A stretch of 45,731 nucleotides of DNA from an uncultured Pelagibacteraceae bacterium. Lineage in GTDB: Bacteria > Pseudomonadota > Alphaproteobacteria > Pelagibacterales > Pelagibacteraceae. Positions 1 to 11,177 of the stretch are shown piece after piece; position 1 is the stretch's first letter; every line of letters begins with the position of its first letter. Position numbers and translations under genes: made by a program. The DNA is taken from the NCBI GenBank assembly GCA_902517735.1, contig CABYDK010000004.1, positions 1 through 45,731 of the forward strand. Direction: 5' to 3'. The notes under the pieces were generated by a model. It was not told the origin of the DNA. It searched no databases and saw only the letters and a list, made by a program, of their open reading frames with translations.

Positions 1-693
1 ATTCGCATCTTTTTCAAGAGTAAATTTCTTTTTTTTACCCTTAAAAATTTTAACAAAACTCTCAGTTTGTCTAACTGAAAGTTTTTTCTCTATAATTTTA
101 TTAGCGACAAAAGTTGCATTATCGAGACCGACTAAAATCTTAGCATGACCGGCCGTTAATTTTTGTTTTTCAATTAATTGTAATACATCATCTGGGAGTG
201 TTAAGAGTCTTAATGAATTCGCTATATAACTTCTACTTTTACCTATAAATTTAGAAACTTTTTCTTGATCATAAGAAAAATCATCTATTAAACGTTTATA
301 TCCTTGAGCTTCTTCAAGAGGATTTAAATCATGCCTCTGAACATTTTCGACTATTGCAAACTCTAGGGATTTAAGATCATCAGCATCAGTAACAACTACC
401 GGAATCTCGTGCAGTCCTGCTTTTTGTGCAGCCAACCATCTTCTTTCACCTGCTATAATTTCATATTTGGATTTTTCTAACTTAGATTCTCTTACTATTA
501 TTGGCTGAATTACTCCACGTTCCTTTATTGAATTAGCTAAATCGTTTAGATTTTCTTCATCAAAATTTTTTCTTGGTTGATATTTGTTTGGAATTATTTC
601 ACTTAAACTCAAGTTGTTTGTTTTATTTTCAACTTTAGTTTCACCTATCAAAGAAGATAAGCCTCGACCCAATCCCTTTTTAATTTTATCCAT
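1..693 (-). CDS. parB: Chromosome partitioning protein ParB (C-terminus truncated by window edge)
   Basis: Minus-strand frame ending in ATG at 691-693 reads MDKIKKGLGRGLSSLIGE..., a typical ParB N-terminus; it overlaps the parA stop codon. ParB motif AGERRWLAAQKAGL region visible around 420-460. Confidence 0.9.
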   Translation of the reverse strand, partial: MDKIKKGLGRGLSSLIGETKVENKTNNLSLSEIIPNKYQPRKNFDEENLNDLANSIKERGVIQPIIVRESKLEKSKYEIIAGERRWLAAQKAGLHEIPVVVTDADDLKSLEFAIVENVQRHDLNPLEEAQGYKRLIDDFSYDQEKVSKFIGKSRSYIANSLRLLTLPDDVLQLIEKQKLTAGHAKILVGLDNATFVANKIIEKKLSVRQTESFVKIFKGKKKKFTLEKDAN

Positions 694-1487
694 TAAGCAG
701 CACTTCCTATTTTGTTTTCTTGATCTATAAATTCATCAGTAAAGCTGTAATATGATTTACTTCCAGGGCAATTTTTATCATATATTAGAACAGGTATTCC
801 ATGTGATGGTGCTTCAGATAATCTAACGTTTCTAGGTATTACTGTTTGATAGACTTTATCCTTAAAATAGTTTCTAGCTTCTTGTTCAACCTGGGATGAA
901 AGTTTGTTTCTTCGATCATACATAGTTAAAAGTATGCCCTGAATTTCTAATTCAGGATTTAAATTGACTTTAATTCTCTCAATAGTCTTCATAAGCTGTG
1001 TAAGTCCCTCTAAAGCAAAAAATTCCGTTTGGAGTGGCACAAGCAATGAATTAGATGATACTAAGGCCATTACTGTTAATAAGCTTAAAGAGGGAGGACA
1101 GTCTATAAGTATATAATCATATAATCCTCTAGAATCGTTTAAATACGTGGCTAATTTGGTCTTTAGGATAAAAGCTCTATCACTATCACCAGCGGTCTCA
1201 ACTTCCAATCCAGACAGATCTACATTGGATGATATTAAATCAAGATTTTGAAACTCTGTTTTTTTAATTGTGTTTGAAATTGACATTGTGCCATTAAGAA
1301 TTCCATAAATTGTCTGATCGGATTGAGAGGTGTTGGATAATCCCAGTCCTGTAGTAGCATTCCCTTGAGGATCTAGATCAATAACTAAAATTTTTTTTCC
1401 AAGTTGGGATAACGCGGACGCTAGATTAATTACAGTTGTTGTTTTTCCAACCCCGCCCTTTTGATTTATAATTGAAATAATTTTCAT
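693..1487 (-). CDS. parA: Chromosome partitioning ATPase ParA/Soj
   Basis: KGGVGKTTT deviant Walker A, DLDPQGNATTGLG, DYILIDCPPSLSLLT. Confidence 0.95.
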   Translation of the reverse strand: MKIISIINQKGGVGKTTTVINLASALSQLGKKILVIDLDPQGNATTGLGLSNTSQSDQTIYGILNGTMSISNTIKKTEFQNLDLISSNVDLSGLEVETAGDSDRAFILKTKLATYLNDSRGLYDYILIDCPPSLSLLTVMALVSSNSLLVPLQTEFFALEGLTQLMKTIERIKVNLNPELEIQGILLTMYDRRNKLSSQVEQEARNYFKDKVYQTVIPRNVRLSEAPSHGIPVLIYDKNCPGSKSYYSFTDEFIDQENKIGSAA

Positions 1488-2131
1488 GAAACTTTTTTTT
1501 TAATTTTTTTAATATTTAATATAAATGAGTCGTCACTTGTTAAACTTTTTTTTTCTTCATAATCTAAATCCCACTCTTGAAGTGTTTCATTAAGAATTTT
1601 TCTTCCACTACTTCCCATAAAAAAAATAATATTTTTATATTTTTTAAAATTTTCATTAACCAAGTTTAAAATAACTGGCATTGGCTTAAACGCCCTAGAC
1701 ATAATTGTTCCTGTTTCAATATTTTTAAGTGAAAAAATATCTTTCTGAATTATTTCTGTATTTAAATTTAATTTTTTTGAAACTTCTCTCAGGAAAACAC
1801 ATTTGTGGTAACTTTTTTCATAAAGGTTTACTTTCATGTTATTTTTAATTTTTTTCATCACTATAGCCACTATTAATCCAGGCATTCCACCCCCTGTACC
1901 TAAATCTGAGGTTGTATTGCAATTTAAATCAACAAAATCAATAATTTGTGCAGAATCTATTATATGGCGCTCTCTTATTGCCCCTTTTTCATACATTTTT
2001 TTACTTATAATGTTAATTTTCTGATTTTTTTCCTGTATCATCGAAATTAAGCTTTCAAGCTCATTACAAGTTTCACGTGAAACATTTAAATTGGAAATTT
2101 TGAAATAAGAATTTAAAATTAAGTTATCCAT
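1484..2131 (-). CDS. rsmG: 16S rRNA (guanine-N7) methyltransferase RsmG/GidB
   Basis: NVSRETC..., RHIIDSAQ, SDLGTGGGMPGL; located between mnmG and parA as in other bacteria. Confidence 0.93.
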   Translation of the reverse strand: MDNLILNSYFKISNLNVSRETCNELESLISMIQEKNQKINIISKKMYEKGAIRERHIIDSAQIIDFVDLNCNTTSDLGTGGGMPGLIVAIVMKKIKNNMKVNLYEKSYHKCVFLREVSKKLNLNTEIIQKDIFSLKNIETGTIMSRAFKPMPVILNLVNENFKKYKNIIFFMGSSGRKILNETLQEWDLDYEEKKSLTSDDSFILNIKKIKKKVS

Positions 2132-4002
2132 TAAGCTATATGCTTAATAGACTTTCTTTTAACGTGTGACAACAAAATATATACGGCTGCAGGTGTTATT
2201 CCATCGATTCTTAAGGCCTGACCCATAGTTTTAGGCCTTATTTCTTTGAATTTGCCTTTTACTTCATTAGATAGCCCTGAAAATTGATCATAATCGATAT
2301 TATCTGGTATTGTTAAATTCTCATCTCGTTTAAAAGCTAAAATATCCGCCTTTTGCTTCTTTAAATATCCTCTGTAATGAGAGTTAATCTCAATCTGATC
2401 ATCAATTTCATTCCCATAATCAGCGACTTCAGGCCAAATATTCCTAATTTTTGTCATATTAACACTTTTTTGGGTAAGAATTTCCTCTGCTGATCTAAAA
2501 ATACCGTCTTTCGCTATTTTTATTCCAAATTTATCTGCCTTAGAGGGTGAAATGCTTAAATTTGACATTTGAAGAGATATTTTGCTTAATTTATTAAATT
2601 TATCCTCAAAGAGTTGTTTTCTATTTTCTGTTATTAAACCAATTTTTATTCCTTTATGGGTAAGCCTCAAGTCTGCATTATCTGACCTAAGACTTAGTCT
2701 ATATTCTGCTCGAGATGTAAACATTCTGTAAGGCTCAGCAACACCTTTGGTAACTAAATCATCTATCATAACGCCAATGTAAGCATCTGATCTATCTAAA
2801 ATAAAAGGTTCCATATTCTTTAAAGATAGAGCAGCATTAATACCCGCTATAAGGCCTTGAGCAGCTGCTTCCTCATAACCTGTTGTTCCATTAATTTGTC
2901 CAGCGAGATAAAGATTTTTTATTTTTTTTGTCTCCAGTGTTAAAAAGAGCTCTCTTGGGTCAATATAATCGTATTCTATAGCATATCCTGGTCTAATTAC
3001 TTTTACATTCTCTAAACCACTGATATTGTTGAGTATTTCTTGTTGCACAACCTCAGGTAGAGATGTAGATATGCCATTAGGGTAAATTGTATGATCATTT
3101 AGACCCTCAGGCTCTAAAAATATTTGATGTCTTGTCTTATCAGCGAATTTTACTATTTTGTCCTCAATAGAGGGACAATATCTAGGACCAACACCTTGTA
3201 TGCTTCCGGAATACATTGCACTTTTAGATAAATTCTTTTCGATTATTTTATGAACTCTATCGTTAGTATATGTCATAGAACAAGACACTTGTTTGTTTAA
3301 ATTTTTTTTGGTCAGAAAAGAAAAAAAATATGGATCTACATCGGCAAACTGTTTTTCCAAATTTTCAAAATTAATTGTTCTAGAATCTAATCTAGGAGGT
3401 GTCCCTGTTTTTAATCTTCCAATTTTAAAATTATACTTTTCTAACTGTTCACTTAAGCCTGTACTCGGTTTTTCATTAAAACGACCAGCAGGTGTTCTTT
3501 CATCACCAATATGTATCAAGCCGTTTAAAAATGTACCAGTTGTAAGTATTAACTTGTTACAACTTACTTTATTACCTTTTAATGTTAAAAATCCACTTAT
3601 CTCATTATTATTAAAAATAAACTTAATGACAGGATCAGAAAAAATACTTAAATTACAATAGTTTACAAGTTTTTTTTGCATAAATTTTCGATATAATGAT
3701 CTATCAGATTGAGTTCTTGGTCCTCGTACTGCTGGACCTCTACTTCTATTTAACAGTTTAAACTGTATTCCAGACTTATCGGCAACCTCACCCATAACCC
3801 CATCTAAAGCATCAATTTCTCTTACCAAATGGCCCTTACCTAAACCACCAATAGCAGGATTACATGACATTTCTCCTATGGTATTTTTATTATGGGTGAA
3901 TAGGGCTGTGTTAATTCCAAGTCGAGCTGATGCAGCTGCTGCCTCACATCCTGCATGACCCCCACCAATTACTACCACATCATATGATAAATCTTTTTTC
4001 AT
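2131..4002 (-). CDS. mnmG: tRNA uridine-5-carboxymethylaminomethyl modification enzyme MnmG/GidA
   Basis: [69 protein letters not shown]. Confidence 0.97.
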   Translation of the reverse strand: MKKDLSYDVVVIGGGHAGCEAAAASARLGINTALFTHNKNTIGEMSCNPAIGGLGKGHLVREIDALDGVMGEVADKSGIQFKLLNRSRGPAVRGPRTQSDRSLYRKFMQKKLVNYCNLSIFSDPVIKFIFNNNEISGFLTLKGNKVSCNKLILTTGTFLNGLIHIGDERTPAGRFNEKPSTGLSEQLEKYNFKIGRLKTGTPPRLDSRTINFENLEKQFADVDPYFFSFLTKKNLNKQVSCSMTYTNDRVHKIIEKNLSKSAMYSGSIQGVGPRYCPSIEDKIVKFADKTRHQIFLEPEGLNDHTIYPNGISTSLPEVVQQEILNNISGLENVKVIRPGYAIEYDYIDPRELFLTLETKKIKNLYLAGQINGTTGYEEAAAQGLIAGINAALSLKNMEPFILDRSDAYIGVMIDDLVTKGVAEPYRMFTSRAEYRLSLRSDNADLRLTHKGIKIGLITENRKQLFEDKFNKLSKISLQMSNLSISPSKADKFGIKIAKDGIFRSAEEILTQKSVNMTKIRNIWPEVADYGNEIDDQIEINSHYRGYLKKQKADILAFKRDENLTIPDNIDYDQFSGLSNEVKGKFKEIRPKTMGQALRIDGITPAAVYILLSHVKRKSIKHIA

Positions 4003-4118
4003 GATCTAAATTTATATTCGATTAGAATATTTACAAGATTTCAGTTTTTTTTCTTAAATAAGCTATATTTATCAACAAAAATCGAAAAAAAAGGCCTAAA
4101 AATACAGCAAAATTGCTT

Positions 4119-5450
4119 TTATTTCCCAATGCAAAAATCGTTGAAAATACTGCCTAATATCTCCTCTACATCAACTTTTCCGACAATCATACCCAAATGT
4201 CTAGTTGCTAACCTTAAATCTTCAGCTCCTTTATCAAAATCCTTTTTAGCATTTTTATCCAAAAAATTTTTTAAATGATCTACGCATTGTACTAAGTGTT
4301 GTCTATGTCTTTCTCGAGTGATTAAGATATCTTCTTCGGTTATAAATTTATCCTTTAAATAATTTTTTATTTTTGAAATCAACTCATCTATATTTAAGTT
4401 ATCTTTTAATGAAAGTAGAACGTGATTAAGTTTTAGAATTTTTGGATCTAGCTTACCTTTAAGAAGATCCGATTTATTAATAACTAAAATTGCATCATTT
4501 TTTAGTAAATCGTTCAAAAAACCGCTTAAATCAATGTTTTTAGCATCAACTACAACTAATTTTAGATCAGCATTTTCTGCTTTTTTTAAGGATAACTTTA
4601 TTCCTTTTTTCTCAATTTCATCTTCTGAATCTCTTATACCGGCAGTATCGGAAATAATAACAGGATACCCATCTATATTTAAATGCGTTTCAACAACATC
4701 TCTTGTTGTTCCAGCAATCTCAGAAACTATAGCAACTTCTCTGTTCGATAAATTATTTAATAGACTAGATTTACCTGCATTAGTTGGTCCTACGATTGCA
4801 ATTTTAAAACCTTCACGGATTATCTCTCCAACTTTTTGATCATTCAAAATTTTATTAATCTCATTTAATACATCTAAAGAATCTTGTTTTATTTTTTTCA
4901 AATTATCCTCTGGTAAATCTTCTTCAGGAAAATCTATTTTAGCTTCAACAAATGATAAAATTTTCAATAATTTTTCTCTTAAGTCACTAAATTTTTCTGA
5001 GGATTTTCCTCTCATAATTTTTACTGCTTGTATTCTTTGGATTTCGGTTTCAGCAGATATCAAGTCTGCTATACTCTCAGCTTTTAGCAAATTTATTTTT
5101 CCATTTTGAAATGCAAGCTTTGTAAATTCACCAGGTTCAGCTAATCTACAATTTTTAATTTTAGAAATTTCTTTTTGGACAGCCAAAACTACAGCCTTTC
5201 CTCCGTGTACATGGATTTCAGCCATATCCTCCCCTGTGTAGCTCTCAGGCCCTGGAAACCATATTATAATGCCTTCATCAATAAGCTCAGAAGTGTTGAT
5301 ATTGTTTACTTTTCTAAGGGTTGCAACTTTAGGCTTTGGTATTTCCTTTCCTGTAAGAGATTTAATAACAGTAGAAGCCTCTGATCCCGAAATTCTTATA
5401 ATTGCAACTCCAGATGTGCCTGGTCCAGAAGAGAGTGCATAAATAGTCAT
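4119..5450 (-). CDS. mnmE: tRNA modification GTPase MnmE/TrmE
   Basis: SSGPGTSGVAIIRISG, GPTNAGKSSLLN, DTAGIR, NKSD, C-terminal FCIGK. Confidence 0.96.
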   Translation of the reverse strand: MTIYALSSGPGTSGVAIIRISGSEASTVIKSLTGKEIPKPKVATLRKVNNINTSELIDEGIIIWFPGPESYTGEDMAEIHVHGGKAVVLAVQKEISKIKNCRLAEPGEFTKLAFQNGKINLLKAESIADLISAETEIQRIQAVKIMRGKSSEKFSDLREKLLKILSFVEAKIDFPEEDLPEDNLKKIKQDSLDVLNEINKILNDQKVGEIIREGFKIAIVGPTNAGKSSLLNNLSNREVAIVSEIAGTTRDVVETHLNIDGYPVIISDTAGIRDSEDEIEKKGIKLSLKKAENADLKLVVVDAKNIDLSGFLNDLLKNDAILVINKSDLLKGKLDPKILKLNHVLLSLKDNLNIDELISKIKNYLKDKFITEEDILITRERHRQHLVQCVDHLKNFLDKNAKKDFDKGAEDLRLATRHLGMIVGKVDVEEILGSIFNDFCIGK

Positions 5451-7399
5451 TTAATTTTTAACAATTTCAAATAAAGGGCTTCTAAATTTTTTGTAAATTT
5501 GAGACTATCAAATAAAGAAGATTTGACCAGCATATCTCTAAGCTTATCTTTTAATGTTTTTAATTTGATAGAATTCCTACCAAGTTCTATAGCTAATTCT
5601 TGATAGTTTTCTTTATCAAAAGTAATTAGTTCCTTCATATCCACACTAGTTAAAATACTTGAACCTACTCTTGAAGCAAATGAATTTCCAGCTAGTGTGA
5701 TTATTGGTACACCCATTCTAATCGAATCACTCGCGGTAGTATGTGCATTATAAGGATAAGTATCTAAAAATAAATCAGCAAGTGGTATACGTTTTAAATG
5801 TTCGTCATTTGTTAAATAAGGTGCAAATATAATTCTGTTAGGATTTACTCCTTTTTTTTCTGCTTCTACTTTTAAATTTTTTGATGCTATATCGTTTGTT
5901 TTTAAAATCCATAAAACACTATTATCAACATGATTAAGAATATTCATCCAAGCATTAAAAATATGAGGTGTAATTTTATAATTATTATTAAAACTACAAT
6001 AGACTACTGCATCTTCTGGAAGATCGAAGTCACTTCGTTTAAATTCTTTATTTGAAATTTCTCTTTGTCTCATATTAGCCTGATAACAATGAGGCATATG
6101 CAGGACTTTCTCAGAATAATGTTTAAAATTTTCTTTAGGAATTATTACCTCATCAGCAATTATATAATCCATATATTCTAACCCAGTTGTTCCAGGAAAC
6201 CCCAAATAATTTATTTGTGTTTGTGCAATACGATTTGTAAAAATTTCACTTCTTGCATTTGAAGTGAAGCCTGTTAAATCGATAGCAATATCTATTTCTA
6301 AATCTTTAACATAATTCAAAACTTCTTTATCTGAAATTTTACTAATATCTTTAAATTGAAAAAAATATTTTTTTACTTCATTTCTCCATTTGTCATTTTT
6401 ATCTGGACCAAAAGAAAACGCAAAAAAATCAAAGTTAGATCTATCATGGTTTTTAAAAACTTCCATCATGAGATGAAGAATTGGATGATTGTGAAAATCC
6501 CCTGAGAAATAAGCAATTTTTGGTTTTTTATGGAAATACTTAATTGGATTTTGAATTTCCGATGCTTTAAAGAATTTATCTTTTACAAATATTTCAGAAA
6601 CTAATTTAGAAGAAGATGGTCTATCAGCTATACTAAGATAGGGAAAAGGTTCGGTCGCTTTTAACCCCTCATTTATGGTTTTGTTGATTTGTTCAGATAA
6701 AGTATCAAAATCTTTCCAATCACATAAAAACATTTTTAAATGTAAAACTTTACCTAAAATATAGTCATAATTTGAATTTAACTGCATTACTCTCAAATAA
6801 TCCGATAAGGCTTTATCATAAAGTTTTAAATTCTTAAAAGCATTACCTCTGTTATTTATAGCCTCAATATAGTTTGACTTTATTCCAATTGCCTTATTAT
6901 AACTCTCTATAGCCTCCTTAAAAAATTTTATTTCTTTTAAAGCAACACCCTTGTTATTATGAGCAAAGTAATGATCTGGCTTTATCTTTATTGCCTTATC
7001 ATAACTCGCAATAGCATCATTGAATCGTCTCATTTCTTTAAGGGCTATTCCTCGATTATTATAAGCATCAGCATAATCAGGTTTTATCTCTATTGCCTTA
7101 TCATAACTCGCAATGGCTTCATTAAAAAGTTTTAGAGAATTAAAGCCATTGCCAAGATTTATATGAGCTGAAACATTGTCAGGTTTTAAGATTAAGGATT
7201 TTTTTAAGTATTCAATACCATTCGATGTTTTACCTAATTGAATATATGCTGTCCCTATTAAAAATAATAAATCGAAGTTATTATTAACTCTTTTAATTAA
7301 TTTGGAATAAAGGATAATTGCTTTCTGAAATTTTCCTTTATTGTGAAGTTCTAGGGCTTTATTAAATAAAATTTTTTGCTTGTGATTAAGCAAGTTCAT
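5447..7399 (-). CDS. TPR-repeat protein with SPINDLY/O-GlcNAc transferase-like (GT41-type) C-terminal domain
   Basis: Successive 34-aa TPR units (AIASYDKAIEIKPDYADAYNNRGIALKE...) then YFSGDFHNHPILHLMMEVF, IDIAIDLTGFTSNARSEIFTNRIAQTQINYLGFPGTTG, DTYPYNAHTTASDSIRMGVPIITLAGNSFASRVGSSIL. Confidence 0.88.
   Translation of the reverse strand: MNLLNHKQKILFNKALELHNKGKFQKAIILYSKLIKRVNNNFDLLFLIGTAYIQLGKTSNGIEYLKKSLILKPDNVSAHINLGNGFNSLKLFNEAIASYDKAIEIKPDYADAYNNRGIALKEMRRFNDAIASYDKAIKIKPDHYFAHNNKGVALKEIKFFKEAIESYNKAIGIKSNYIEAINNRGNAFKNLKLYDKALSDYLRVMQLNSNYDYILGKVLHLKMFLCDWKDFDTLSEQINKTINEGLKATEPFPYLSIADRPSSSKLVSEIFVKDKFFKASEIQNPIKYFHKKPKIAYFSGDFHNHPILHLMMEVFKNHDRSNFDFFAFSFGPDKNDKWRNEVKKYFFQFKDISKISDKEVLNYVKDLEIDIAIDLTGFTSNARSEIFTNRIAQTQINYLGFPGTTGLEYMDYIIADEVIIPKENFKHYSEKVLHMPHCYQANMRQREISNKEFKRSDFDLPEDAVVYCSFNNNYKITPHIFNAWMNILNHVDNSVLWILKTNDIASKNLKVEAEKKGVNPNRIIFAPYLTNDEHLKRIPLADLFLDTYPYNAHTTASDSIRMGVPIITLAGNSFASRVGSSILTSVDMKELITFDKENYQELAIELGRNSIKLKTLKDKLRDMLVKSSLFDSLKFTKNLEALYLKLLKIK
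6989..7114 (-). repeat. Near-identical 24-nt segment (tattgccttatcataactcgcaat) repeated with 102-bp spacing inside TPR coding sequence
   Basis: Copies at 6989-7012 and 7091-7114; 102 bp equals one 34-aa TPR unit. Confidence 0.85.
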
Positions 7400-7405
7400 T
7401 AATTT

Positions 7406-8674
7406 TTACGCTGGCTTATTCATGGAATTGAAGAACTCAGCATTATTTTTTGTAGCTTTTAATTTTGAACTAATAAACTCAATTGCATCCATTGTACCCA
7501 TAGGAGCAATAATTCTTCTTAAAACGTTCATTTTTTGTAAATCATTTTTATCAAACAATAATTCTTCTCTTCTGGTTCCTGATTTAGTGATATCCATAGC
7601 TGGATAAATTCTTTTATCAGCGATCTTCCTATCTAAAACAGTTTCACTATTACCAGTTCCCTTAAATTCTTCGAAAATTACCTCGTCCATTCTGCTTCCA
7701 GTATCAATTAATGCTGTTGAAATAATAGTAAGAGATCCACCTTCCTCTATATTTCTAGCCGCACCAAAAAATCTTTTAGGTCTTTGAAGTGCATTAGCGT
7801 CAACACCCCCTGTTAATACTTTTCCTGAACTAGGTATTACAGCATTATATGCTCTTCCAAGCCTTGTTATAGAGTCTAAAAGAATTACTACGTCTTTTTT
7901 ATGTTCTGTTAATCTTTTTGCTTTTTCAATCACCATTTCAGCAACGGCAACATGTCGTTGTGCAGGTTCATCAAAAGTTGAGCTAATTACTTCACCTTTT
8001 ACAGTTCTTTGCATGTCGGTAACTTCTTCTGGTCTTTCATCGATTAAAAGGACGATTAAATAACATTCGGGATAATTTTTTGCTATTGAGTTGGCTATAC
8101 TTTGCAAAATCATAGTTTTCCCCGCTTTAGGTGGTGAAATTATGATAGAACGTTGTCCCTTTCCTATTGGACTGACTAAATCTATTAATCTAGGAGTAAG
8201 ATCTGGTTTTTTCTCAACTTTTGTCGTCTCTACTTCCATCACTAATTGCTTGTCTGGATATAAAGGAGTTAAATTATCAAAAGCAATTTTATGTCTTGAT
8301 TTGTCTGGTTCTTCAAAATTTATTTTACTAACTTGAAGAAGAGCAAAATATCTTTCACCCTCTTTGGGTGCTCTGACAGGTCCCTCGACAGTATCGCCTG
8401 TTCTAAGACCAAATTTTCTAATTTGACTTGGGCTTACGTAAATATCATCTGGCCCTGGTAAATAATTTGATTCCATTGCTCTCAGAAACCCAAAACCATC
8501 TTGCAATAATTGTAAAACTCCCGCTCCTGTAATTTCTTCTTTTTCAGCAACTTTTTTTAGAATAGCAAAAAGAATTTCCTGTTTTCTTAAAGTACTGGCA
8601 TTTTCTATTCCAAGCTCTTCTGCTTGTGTAATAAGCTGTTCAGATGATTTGAGTTTTAGTTCTTGTATGTTCAT
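7406..8674 (-). CDS. rho: Transcription termination factor Rho
   Basis: [67 protein letters not shown]. Confidence 0.97.
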   Translation of the reverse strand: MNIQELKLKSSEQLITQAEELGIENASTLRKQEILFAILKKVAEKEEITGAGVLQLLQDGFGFLRAMESNYLPGPDDIYVSPSQIRKFGLRTGDTVEGPVRAPKEGERYFALLQVSKINFEEPDKSRHKIAFDNLTPLYPDKQLVMEVETTKVEKKPDLTPRLIDLVSPIGKGQRSIIISPPKAGKTMILQSIANSIAKNYPECYLIVLLIDERPEEVTDMQRTVKGEVISSTFDEPAQRHVAVAEMVIEKAKRLTEHKKDVVILLDSITRLGRAYNAVIPSSGKVLTGGVDANALQRPKRFFGAARNIEEGGSLTIISTALIDTGSRMDEVIFEEFKGTGNSETVLDRKIADKRIYPAMDITKSGTRREELLFDKNDLQKMNVLRRIIAPMGTMDAIEFISSKLKATKNNAEFFNSMNKPA

Positions 8675-8739
8675 GATTTAAAAATTATTAAGGACTTAAT
8701 AATAAGATTAATATATATGCAATTCATAAATATTCAACC

Positions 8740-9174
8740 CTAGATAGGTTTAAATATCACAACAAAAATGATTAAAATAAGCAATAATGTGGGTATTTCA
8801 TTTATATATCTATAAAATTTATGTGAATGCTTGTTCGAGTCTAGTTTAAATTGGCTAAGAATTTTTCCAAGGTAAAGATGATAAAGCGTTAATAAAACTA
8901 CAAAAATCAATTTTAAAATCATCCATTTTTGTCCTAATTTATCAAATCCAATTTCATGAATTAGTATTAAGCCAAATATCCATGATAAAATCATTGCTGG
9001 AGTCATTATGTAAAAGAAAAGTTTTTTTTCCATCACTTTAAATACTTCTGAAATAGTTGGTTGAGCATTATTTTGGGAGTGATAAACAAAAATTCTTGGT
9101 AAATATAATAGTCCAGCCATCCAAGATATTACCGCTATTAGATGTAATGATTTAAAAAGCAAGTAAGTGTTCAT
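8740..9174 (-). CDS. hemJ: Protoporphyrinogen oxidase HemJ (UPF0093/CopD-like membrane protein)
   Basis: LFKSLHLIAVISWMAGLLYLPRIFVYH, several TM helices; adjacent to hemH/hemE. Confidence 0.88.
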   Translation of the reverse strand: MNTYLLFKSLHLIAVISWMAGLLYLPRIFVYHSQNNAQPTISEVFKVMEKKLFFYIMTPAMILSWIFGLILIHEIGFDKLGQKWMILKLIFVVLLTLYHLYLGKILSQFKLDSNKHSHKFYRYINEIPTLLLILIIFVVIFKPI

Positions 9175-9177
9175 TAA

Positions 9178-10176
9178 TTATATATTTTTTTGAATTAAGG
9201 ATTTTAATAACTTAATATGGTCGTCACTATCGTTTAGACATGGTACCATGTCAAAATTTTCACCGCCAGAATTTAAAAAGCTCTCTTTGCCTTGAATAAG
9301 TATTTCTTCCAGAGTTTCAACACAATCTGAAGAAAAACCAGGACATATGGCTAAAACATTTTTTTTTCCTTCAGCTGGTAAGTTTTCTAAAGCCTTATCA
9401 GTATAAGGTTGAAGCCATTTTTGTGGACCAAATCTAGACTGAAATGTAGTCTTGATTTCAATAGAGTTAAATTTTTCAGATATTAGTCTCGTGGTTTTAT
9501 GACAATAGCAATGATAGGGATCTCCTTTATCAAAATATTTTTGAGGAATTCCATGATAAGAAGCTAATATTAGATCTGGTTTCCAATTAATTTCTTTGAT
9601 CTTTTTGTTCAGGGAGTTAACTAATGCTTCTATATATAAAGGATCAGACTCATAATGAGGAATTATTTTAAGCGACGGTTGCCACCTCATTTTCATAAGT
9701 GTTCTATATACTTCGTCACAAACAGTGGCTGTAGTGGCAGCAGCATATTGAGGATATAGCGGAAGTATTACTAAATTTTCACAACCCATTTCGTGAAGAT
9801 TTTTTATTTTACTTCTAATGCTTGGATTTCCATATCTCATTGCATAATCTACTTCTAAATTTTCTTTAGATATTAAGATTGATAATTTTTCTGTTTGTTT
9901 TTTTGTATAATATAAAAGAGGAGAAATATTTTCTTCTTTCATCCATATTTCTTTATAAGCTTTTGCTGTTTTCGAGGGTCTTAAATTTAATATAAAAACA
10001 TTTAATATAATTTGCCATATTATAGGATTTACTTCTATTACTCTTCTATCAGATAAAAATTCTTTTAAATATTTTCTTATGTCTAACCAACTTGTTGAGT
10101 CTGGGGTTCCTAGATTTATTATTAAAACTCCAGTTTTTCCAAAATTTATAGGGGGATGTTCTAAATTTTTTTTCAT
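9178..10176 (-). CDS. hemH: Ferrochelatase
   Basis: GVLIINLGTPDS, YHGIPQKYFDKGDPYHCYCHKTT, FQSRFGPQKWLQPYTD, CPGFSSDCVETLEEI. Confidence 0.96.
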   Translation of the reverse strand: MKKNLEHPPINFGKTGVLIINLGTPDSTSWLDIRKYLKEFLSDRRVIEVNPIIWQIILNVFILNLRPSKTAKAYKEIWMKEENISPLLYYTKKQTEKLSILISKENLEVDYAMRYGNPSIRSKIKNLHEMGCENLVILPLYPQYAAATTATVCDEVYRTLMKMRWQPSLKIIPHYESDPLYIEALVNSLNKKIKEINWKPDLILASYHGIPQKYFDKGDPYHCYCHKTTRLISEKFNSIEIKTTFQSRFGPQKWLQPYTDKALENLPAEGKKNVLAICPGFSSDCVETLEEILIQGKESFLNSGGENFDMVPCLNDSDDHIKLLKSLIQKNI

Positions 10177-11177
10177 TAATAATCTTTTACAGTTTTAACT
10201 AGATGCTCCATCATTTCTGGGTTTGTTTCTGGCAATACTCCATGACCCAGATTAAAAATATATGGATGATCTTTAAATATATCTAAATATTTAGTTGCTT
10301 CTTTTTTTATATTTTCTTTGTCTGTAAGTAAAACTTTTGGATCCATTCCTCCCTGAATAGGTATGTTTATCTCTTTTTCTATTTTTACTGGATCAACTTT
10401 ATAATCGATACAAATTGCATCCGGTTTTATAAAATCACAATATTTTTTATAATCCTTAATATTCCTTGGAAAACATATAACAGGTGTATTCAAAGATTGA
10501 ACAAATTTTACTAAATTTAGTGTTGGGTTATATATATAATATGGCAAGTCCTTGTCTTCTAGTAATCCTGCCCAACTATCAAATATTTGAATTACATTTG
10601 CACCATTATCTATTTGATTTTTAATGTGAATTTTTAAAAATTTCTCAATAATTAATAAAACATTATTTATTAAATCCTTATTTTCAAAAAAATCTTTTTT
10701 TAATTGTTTTTTAGGAGATTGTTTATTTATCATGTAAACTAGTATGGTCCAAGGAGCACCCACAAATCCAATAATATTTTTATTTTTTAAAATATCATTA
10801 TTACTTACATTTTTTATAGCTTCATAAATTTGTTTAACTCTTTCAATAAAATTAATTTCTTTCACTTTAGATATTTTATTTAAATCAAGTTGACCTAAAA
10901 TAGGACCAAAATCTTTTTTGAATTCTACATTTTGCTCTAAACCATAAGGCAACATTAATATGTCTGAGAAAATAATTGCGGCATCAAAATCAAACCTTTT
11001 TAATGGTTGAAGAGTAATTTCTGCAGATAAGATTGGATTTAGACATAATTTTATAAAATTTGTATTTTTAGATCTAATTTCTCTAAATTCAGGTAAGTAT
11101 CTACCAGCTTGTCTCATTATCCATATAGGATTTATATTAGTATTTTTATTAATTATTACTTCATGTAGAGGAGTCAT
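10176..11177 (-). CDS. hemE: Uroporphyrinogen decarboxylase
   Basis: PIWIMRQAGRYLPEFREIR, FSDILMLPYGL, GFVGAPWTI, NLGHGVLPETNPE. Confidence 0.96.
   Translation of the reverse strand: MTPLHEVIINKNTNINPIWIMRQAGRYLPEFREIRSKNTNFIKLCLNPILSAEITLQPLKRFDFDAAIIFSDILMLPYGLEQNVEFKKDFGPILGQLDLNKISKVKEINFIERVKQIYEAIKNVSNNDILKNKNIIGFVGAPWTILVYMINKQSPKKQLKKDFFENKDLINNVLLIIEKFLKIHIKNQIDNGANVIQIFDSWAGLLEDKDLPYYIYNPTLNLVKFVQSLNTPVICFPRNIKDYKKYCDFIKPDAICIDYKVDPVKIEKEINIPIQGGMDPKVLLTDKENIKKEATKYLDIFKDHPYIFNLGHGVLPETNPEMMEHLVKTVKDY

Noticed and set aside
1836-2024. ORF antisense to rsmG (and similar antisense ORFs at 3293, 4534, 5175, 7422, 8091, 17467, 17857, 28691, 29630, 32595, 34089, 36864, 39974)
   Set aside because: Lie opposite confidently assigned core genes, with low-complexity/hydrophobic translations and no motif; most likely shadow ORFs.
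4003-4118. mnmG-mnmE gap as alternative oriC (contains tttatcaaca)
   Set aside because: Only a one-mismatch DnaA-like site, no change in gene polarity, weaker than the hemE-ppsR gap.
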